Assembly (NCBI RefSeq): GCF_001543145.1
Contig: NZ_CP014160.1
Span: 496,001 to 560,000, forward strand
DNA: 64,000 nucleotides
Source of the DNA: Aerococcus sanguinicola
Lineage (GTDB): Bacteria; Bacillota; Bacilli; Lactobacillales; Aerococcaceae
Direction of reading: 5' to 3'
A model generated the notes under the pieces. It saw only the letters and a list, made by a program, of their open reading frames with translations, was not told the DNA's origin and did no database searches. Below, one piece after another: positions 59,583 to 64,000 of this stretch (its first letter is position 1; each line of letters starts with the position of its first letter). Position numbers and translations under genes: made by a program.

Positions 59583-60941
59583 CTAATCAACCAAGAGAGC
59601 CTTGGCTTCAAAGAGCCAATCCCGGTAGAAGAAGAGCACGACTGCTAAGTAGAGGAGGTAAAGCAGGGCGCCCCCCACAAAGGGCATGAAGTTAGCCACC
59701 GCATAGAAGCAGACGGCATGGCTGACCAAGAGGAGGACCTCCCGCCAATTGTTTTTCAAATAAGTAAAGCGAATCTGGCTGGTATAGAAGAACCAGCAGA
59801 TATAGCAGAGGGTCGTCGTCATAGCAACCGTTAGGATATCGTGCCAGACAAAGGATAGGCCCGCCACAAAGATAAAGGATAAGCCCGCATAAAGGACACT
59901 ATCTCGGAAGTACTGGCGTTCCGGCACAGTGGCCTTGTAAATATTAGCTACCAAGATCCGCGAGAGCATAATATAGGGAATCGCAATAAAGGTAACTGAC
60001 AAGAGGGTCGTCGCTGGCTCATACTTAGCCAGGAAGGTTAAGATAATCCACTTGAAGATAAAGAAGGCAAAGCCACTCAGAATGCCTAAGAAAATACAGG
60101 CTCGTTTGATCACATTCAAGAGCATCTGGTCCTTACGCTTGGCAATAACATTGTAGAAAACCATACCCACCGCATTGACGATCAAGAGGATCACATTGAG
60201 GACGGAATTCTGGAAGGAATACTGGGCAAATTCTTCAATATTGTACCACCACTTGGTTACCCAACTCCCGATCAGGCCAACAAAGGTTAAGGACATGTTA
60301 GCAAAGAGGATAAAGAAGCCGACCCGGAAGAGACCCAGGTGCTTTTTCCAAGAGAAGATAAAGTTTAGGCCCTGGTTCTTGATAAAGCGGTATTCATAGA
60401 AGACCGTCAGGAAGAGATAGGACAGGATATTGAGGACGATGTAGAGATAGTAATTGTCGCTTCGCATGAGGAAGATGGCCACCAAGAGGGTCAGGATATA
60501 GAAGATACTCTTGGAGATATTGGCCCGCGAGAAGGTCGCAAATTGTCCCGTAGCCTGCAAGAAATTCTGGTGGTACATGTTGATGGTATCGAAGAGGGTC
60601 ACCGTCGAGAAGAGGGCCAAGATAGGATTCTTCACCACCAGAGAATAGGTCAGCATCAGGGCGAAGACGCAGAGCTGGTAGACCACAATAAAGTTATGCT
60701 CAGACCGGATCTCCAGCGGGTCCAAGTCTTCCAACCGCTTGCCCCCATATTTAATATAGATCCCATCATTATAGCCATAGTTAAACAAGTAAGTTATTGA
60801 AGTATACATGATATATTCGCGGTAGTTGCCGTAGTCAGCGACTGTCAGAATGGCCGGCAGGAGGAAGTTAATAATAAAACTCGTCCCGAAGCCAATGATG
60901 TTAGACAGGGCCACGTTAAAGATATTCTTCAATAATTTCAT
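59583..60941 (-). CDS. Polysaccharide flippase (Wzx-like, MOP superfamily)
   Basis: A 452-aa membrane protein with about fourteen hydrophobic segments, the layout of lipid-linked oligosaccharide flippases. The N terminus LLKNIFNVALSNIIGFGTSFIINFLLP is typical of RfbX/Wzx proteins, and ADYGNYREYIMY corresponds to the first loop. It probably moves a polyprenyl-linked glycan across the membrane. The ATG follows AAAGGAG and starts 19 bp after the upstream glycosyltransferase, forming an operon. Its 3' end touches a broken E element. Confidence 0.85.
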   Translation of the reverse strand: MKLLKNIFNVALSNIIGFGTSFIINFLLPAILTVADYGNYREYIMYTSITYLFNYGYNDGIYIKYGGKRLEDLDPLEIRSEHNFIVVYQLCVFALMLTYSLVVKNPILALFSTVTLFDTINMYHQNFLQATGQFATFSRANISKSIFYILTLLVAIFLMRSDNYYLYIVLNILSYLFLTVFYEYRFIKNQGLNFIFSWKKHLGLFRVGFFILFANMSLTFVGLIGSWVTKWWYNIEEFAQYSFQNSVLNVILLIVNAVGMVFYNVIAKRKDQMLLNVIKRACIFLGILSGFAFFIFKWIILTFLAKYEPATTLLSVTFIAIPYIMLSRILVANIYKATVPERQYFRDSVLYAGLSFIFVAGLSFVWHDILTVAMTTTLCYICWFFYTSQIRFTYLKNNWREVLLLVSHAVCFYAVANFMPFVGGALLYLLYLAVVLFFYRDWLFEAKALLVD

Positions 60942-60960
60942 TCCTAACTCCTTTCAGAGC

Positions 60961-62613
60961 TCACTGTGGGCTCGGTAATTTTTGGTAGAGGCAGTATTCC
61001 CCCACCTGGTCGATTGCTTGGTAATTCGCTTGAATCCAATCCAAAAAGTCAGCTTCCACTTGAGAATTCAGAGACTGGCCTTCCTTGAGACGGTCCTTAA
61101 TGACCAAGACCTGGGGCTGCTTATGGGTCAGGTCGGTCCGAAATTCATCCGCAATAGCTGGCGCCTGGTCTAAGTCAACGGCCGGCAAGTTGAAATAGCG
61201 AGTGGGTGCCTGCCGGTCAGTCAAGAGATAGAAGGCGCCGCCGAAGCGATGGGCATAAATCGGATCAGTAGGCTGACTTTCAGCCAGAATAATTTGACTG
61301 GCTGCTTCGTATTTGTTCTTGGTTGAACTTCGCTGGAGCGCCCAGACATAGCGTTCATCCGTTCCCAATTCCCATTGCCAGTCGCCAGGTCCCTTGAGTC
61401 CCCCATTGAAGCCAGGGCCGAGTTGGTCCATCTTTTCCACCAGGGTCGGATGGTCTTCGGGCAAGGTCACGCTGTAGACCCGGTTGTAGAAGATATCGGC
61501 CGGGTATTTAAAGAAGTAAAGGGCTAAAGCGAGGACCCCAATGTTCACTAGGGCCTGCCCCCTCCTCAGACTAAAGAGGCGCAAGAAGTGAATGATGAGC
61601 AGGCTGATGAAGGGCAGGAGGACCATAAAATAATGCGGATAGAAACGTCCCGACAAGAGGGTCGAGTAGAAGGTCGCCGCAAAAGCTAGGAGGAAACCCG
61701 CCAACCCCCAGTAAGTCTGGGGCTGCTGGCGGTCCTTGACCAACCAAGTCAGGAAGCCCAAGCTGCCCATGCCCAGGATATGGTGGAAGGCTAACTTTTC
61801 ATTTAACTTGGTAAGAATTTCTGACTTGGTGAATTCACTATCCGTCAAATATTGGAGATTGAAGAGGATAGAGAAGTTAATCATCTCCGTAAAGGCGCCA
61901 TGATAGACCAAGTATAAGCTAACCGGCAGGATAAAGCTAAGAATCCCAAGCCCCGTCCACATAATCGCCCGCTTCATTTCAGTGTAATTTTTATAGCTGA
62001 GCAAGTGGGCAAAGATCAGTCCGATTAAAGGCAACCAGCTGATAATCATATTGGCCCGTAAATTAAAGACAAAGGCTCCCGATAAGCCGACTAAAAAATA
62101 TTGCCAGGCCGGCAAGCGGTCTGCTTCAAAATAACGCAGGTAAGCCATCAAGGTGAACAAGATGCCAGCCAAGGCATAGAGCTCGGTCAAGTTACCGGAT
62201 TCAATCAGAGGATCCAGTATGAGCAGGCTAATTCCTACAGCCAGGAGTGATCGCAATCGGTCTAAATACTGCCGGCCCAGATAGTAGATTAGGCCTGTCA
62301 GTGCCGAAAGGGCCAAGAGCTCCACCCAGTAAATCCCGCCAAAGCGGTTGACATGGGGCATGAGCCAACCCAGGGCATTAACTAAGATAATGCTAATCCC
62401 CTTGTGGTCCGTAAAATCTAAATAGGGAATCCCACCCCTAGCCATCTCCCGACCCATATAAATAAACATGGAACTATCATGACCGGGAATAGCCTCCGCC
62501 CAAGGACTCGAGGTCAAGGACAGGGAAAAAATAAAAGTGAGCCCTAAAACCAAGCAAACACTCAAGCCCCCTAAAAACCATTCCCAATATTTCTTTTGAC
62601 TACTTTCCATCAC
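60961..62613 (-). CDS. Polytopic membrane glycosyltransferase (GT39/GT83-like)
   Basis: A 550-aa protein with about ten membrane segments. The first outside loop has PGHDSSMFIYMGREM and PYLDFTDHKG, matching the acidic catalytic loop of GT-C enzymes that use lipid-phosphate sugars. A soluble domain of about 150 residues follows the last helix (from LPEDHPTLVEKM), with ESQPTDPIYAHRF. It likely decorates a surface glycan with the neighbouring flippase and GT2 protein. The ATG follows GAGGAG. Confidence 0.78.
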   Translation of the reverse strand: MMESSQKKYWEWFLGGLSVCLVLGLTFIFSLSLTSSPWAEAIPGHDSSMFIYMGREMARGGIPYLDFTDHKGISIILVNALGWLMPHVNRFGGIYWVELLALSALTGLIYYLGRQYLDRLRSLLAVGISLLILDPLIESGNLTELYALAGILFTLMAYLRYFEADRLPAWQYFLVGLSGAFVFNLRANMIISWLPLIGLIFAHLLSYKNYTEMKRAIMWTGLGILSFILPVSLYLVYHGAFTEMINFSILFNLQYLTDSEFTKSEILTKLNEKLAFHHILGMGSLGFLTWLVKDRQQPQTYWGLAGFLLAFAATFYSTLLSGRFYPHYFMVLLPFISLLIIHFLRLFSLRRGQALVNIGVLALALYFFKYPADIFYNRVYSVTLPEDHPTLVEKMDQLGPGFNGGLKGPGDWQWELGTDERYVWALQRSSTKNKYEAASQIILAESQPTDPIYAHRFGGAFYLLTDRQAPTRYFNLPAVDLDQAPAIADEFRTDLTHKQPQVLVIKDRLKEGQSLNSQVEADFLDWIQANYQAIDQVGEYCLYQKLPSPQ

Positions 62614-62744
62614 ATGACTCCTCTTTTACTTTAATGTACAAGCTGATATTCAAGTCTTCGCCCCCCCAAATAAGCAAGTAGGAGCGCTGACATTTAATCG
62701 TAAAACAAAGTGACCTAGGGCTAAAGAACAAGATAACATCAGCC

Positions 62745-62803
62745 ATGTTGATCCTCTGAACATTCAATGACCAAATTCAAAATCACAACGTACGCTCACC
62801 AGC
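62745..62803 (+). mobile_element. Family E right-end fragment
   Basis: TTGATCCTCTGAACATTC and CACAACGTACGCTCACCAG match the right end of long-form copies. Confidence 0.6.
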
Positions 62804-62862
62804 ACAGTTTCTACACAAACATTAACAAAACACCAAACTATAATGAGATTGGAATCTACTCA

Positions 62863-63106
62863 TGAGCAGGAGTGGAGCTTGAAAGTGATCGTTAGCCGTG
62901 ACCAAGCAAGCGAAGCGAATTACGGAACGTAGGCGCTAGCCGTACGGACCGTTTGAGTCTCGCTAGGTGAGGGACCTTGGCCCGAACCGGTGCCATGCTT
63001 TAGCCGTTGGAGCCTTGGCGACTTACGGATAAAGTACAAGACGGCTTCAGCCGTGTTGATCCACTTATCATTCAAGGGCCAAATTCAAAAGCGAAATGCA
63101 TGCTCA
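62863..63106 (+). mobile_element. Family E element, long form
   Basis: TGAGCAGGAGTGGAGC to GCGAAATGCATGCTCA, 244 bp, with ACGGCTTCAGCCGT. Confidence 0.83.
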
Positions 63107-63170
63107 TCAGCACAATCCCCGCACCACCACTATCAAAGCACCAAACAAAAAGCAGGTTTAGATTTATCTT

Positions 63171-63344
63171 TGAGCAGAAGTGCAGCGTTGAAGTTGGGCC
63201 TTAGCCATGAAAAGCAAGCAATGTGAATTAGGGATCGTAGGCGAAGCCGTACGAGCCCTTTGAAGCTTGCTAGGCGAGAGACCAAGGCTCGAGCCGGTGC
63301 CATGGCTTTTCAAGGCCCAAATTCAACAGCGGAACGTATGCTCA
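63171..63344 (+). mobile_element. Family E element, short form
   Basis: TGAGCAGAAGTGCAGC to GCGGAACGTATGCTCA, 174 bp. Same orientation as the copy just upstream. Confidence 0.82.
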
Positions 63345-63395
63345 TAGCACCATTTCAATCAACATTTTTTACACTTGATTCAAGGCATAAAAAAA

Positions 63396-63468
63396 CGCCC
63401 CCGAGAAGAATCGAACTTCCGACACATCGTTTAGGAAACGAATGCTCTATCCGCTGAGCTACGGGGCC
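63396..63468 (-). tRNA. tRNA-Arg (CCT)
   Basis: A 73-nt cloverleaf with D stem GCTC/GAGC, anticodon loop TTCCTAA (anticodon CCT, codon AGG) and T arm GGAAG-TTCGATT-CTTCT. Two mismatches stand out: G2 against G71 in the acceptor stem and T27 against T43 in the anticodon stem. CCA is not encoded. Confidence 0.88.
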
Positions 63469-63515
63469 ATACAAGAATTTTAACATACTTGTTAAGCTTC
63501 TTGTGACTTTATTTG

Positions 63516-64000
63516 TTAAATTCGCCGCTTAATGGCGTTAAAAACATAGCAAGCAAAGACATAGGAGGCCTTCCAGAGGGGGAGACCTTCCAATTCACGG
63601 TAGGTATGCCAAGTCCGCTTGAGCGCCCCCAGTCGATTAGAGGAAATCGAACCGGGAACTTGCCGGTAGTGGTTGAGAACCTCATCTAAGAGATAAGCCT
63701 GGCAGCCCCGTTCCCGCATCAACATCAACCAAGTCGCCGTATCCTGGCCCTTACGAACCAGGGGCATTCGGAAGTCACCGACCAGCTGGCGGTCAATCAT
63801 CACTGTTGAACAAGCAATGGCCGTATTCTTCAATAGGCCATCGTAATCGAGCTTGTGGGGCAAGTCCGCTCTTTCTTTAAGGACCTCCCCTGCCTCATTG
63901 ACTTGGGCGAAGTTGGTATAAGTGAAACCGTAAGCTTCACGGTCCATAAAGGCTAGCTGCTTGGACAATTTATCCGGTGTCCAGTAGTCATCGCTATCCA
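63516..64000 (-). CDS. GT2-family glycosyltransferase, 5' end outside the window
   Basis: Only the C-terminal 161 codons are visible; the frame is open to the window edge. It begins here with DSDDYWTPDKLSKQLAFM, the DxDD metal motif and following helix of GT2 enzymes that add hexoses to surface glycans. The later LVRKGQDTATWLMLMRERG matches the catalytic-base region. It ends in a basic tail (NAIKRRI). With the flippase and membrane glycosyltransferases nearby it suggests a wall-polysaccharide locus. Confidence 0.88.
   Translation of the reverse strand, partial: DSDDYWTPDKLSKQLAFMDREAYGFTYTNFAQVNEAGEVLKERADLPHKLDYDGLLKNTAIACSTVMIDRQLVGDFRMPLVRKGQDTATWLMLMRERGCQAYLLDEVLNHYRQVPGSISSNRLGALKRTWHTYRELEGLPLWKASYVFACYVFNAIKRRI

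Overview
The window looks like a chromosomal segment of a low-GC-phylum Gram-positive coccus, most likely an Aerococcaceae member close to Aerococcus. The supporting signs are strong AGGAGG-type ribosome binding sites, a YSIRK-type signal peptide with an LPXTG sortase anchor, T-box and lysine riboswitches, an ECF S component, LanFEG/LanRK-like genes, and gene content typical of Lactobacillales. The genus is inferred, not proven. No prophage, plasmid replication gene, transposase or CRISPR array is visible.

Layout. 1-8.6 kb: Xaa-Pro peptidase, metK, a low-molecular-weight protein phosphatase, alr, a lysine riboswitch with dapA, and an AraC regulator. 9.4-16.4 kb: acetoin reductase, a TPR protein, an unknown protein, a GNAT enzyme, a VanY-type carboxypeptidase and proBA. 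16.4-25.4 kb: a BASS transporter, a CPBP protease, a ZIP transporter, a rhodanese, trpG/trpE under a tryptophan T-box, a Gate-domain membrane protein and an ECF S component. 25.8-36.9 kb: a GNAT enzyme, a MacB/FtsX-type ABC exporter divergent from a TetR regulator, an SDR, a MetE-like protein divergent from a LysR regulator, and a cyclase/DUF4256 pair. 37.1-45.1 kb: one giant G5-domain surface adhesin whose LPATG anchor is cut off by an in-frame TAA. 45.4-54.6 kb: a SnoaL-like protein, trhO, tRNA-Pro, a cupin/GNAT/lipoprotein operon, and a lantibiotic-protection-like ABC transporter with its own two-component system. 54.9-64 kb: membrane glycosyltransferases, a flippase, carbonic anhydrase, brnQ under a T-box, tRNA-Arg and the end of a GT2 gene.

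The most unusual content lies between genes. Three classes of repeats fill most gaps. Family A is a hairpin of about 117 bp placed directly after stop codons; copies differ in sequence but keep base pairing. The 41-bp arrays (B, C and D) are tandem arrays of dyad units, found here only between convergent genes. Family E is a MITE-like element of about 175 to 308 bp with imperfect terminal inverted repeats. One A copy sits inside an E copy, and in two genes the A element itself supplies the stop codon.

The adhesin is the other main point. It has about 20 tandem G5 modules in a four-module higher-order repeat. A 39-bp Asp/Gln/Ser/Lys/Pro-rich repeat near the C terminus carries the TAA, and the frame stays open beyond it to a complete sortase signal. 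Loss of one 39-bp unit would restore the anchored protein, so the locus could switch between released and wall-bound forms.
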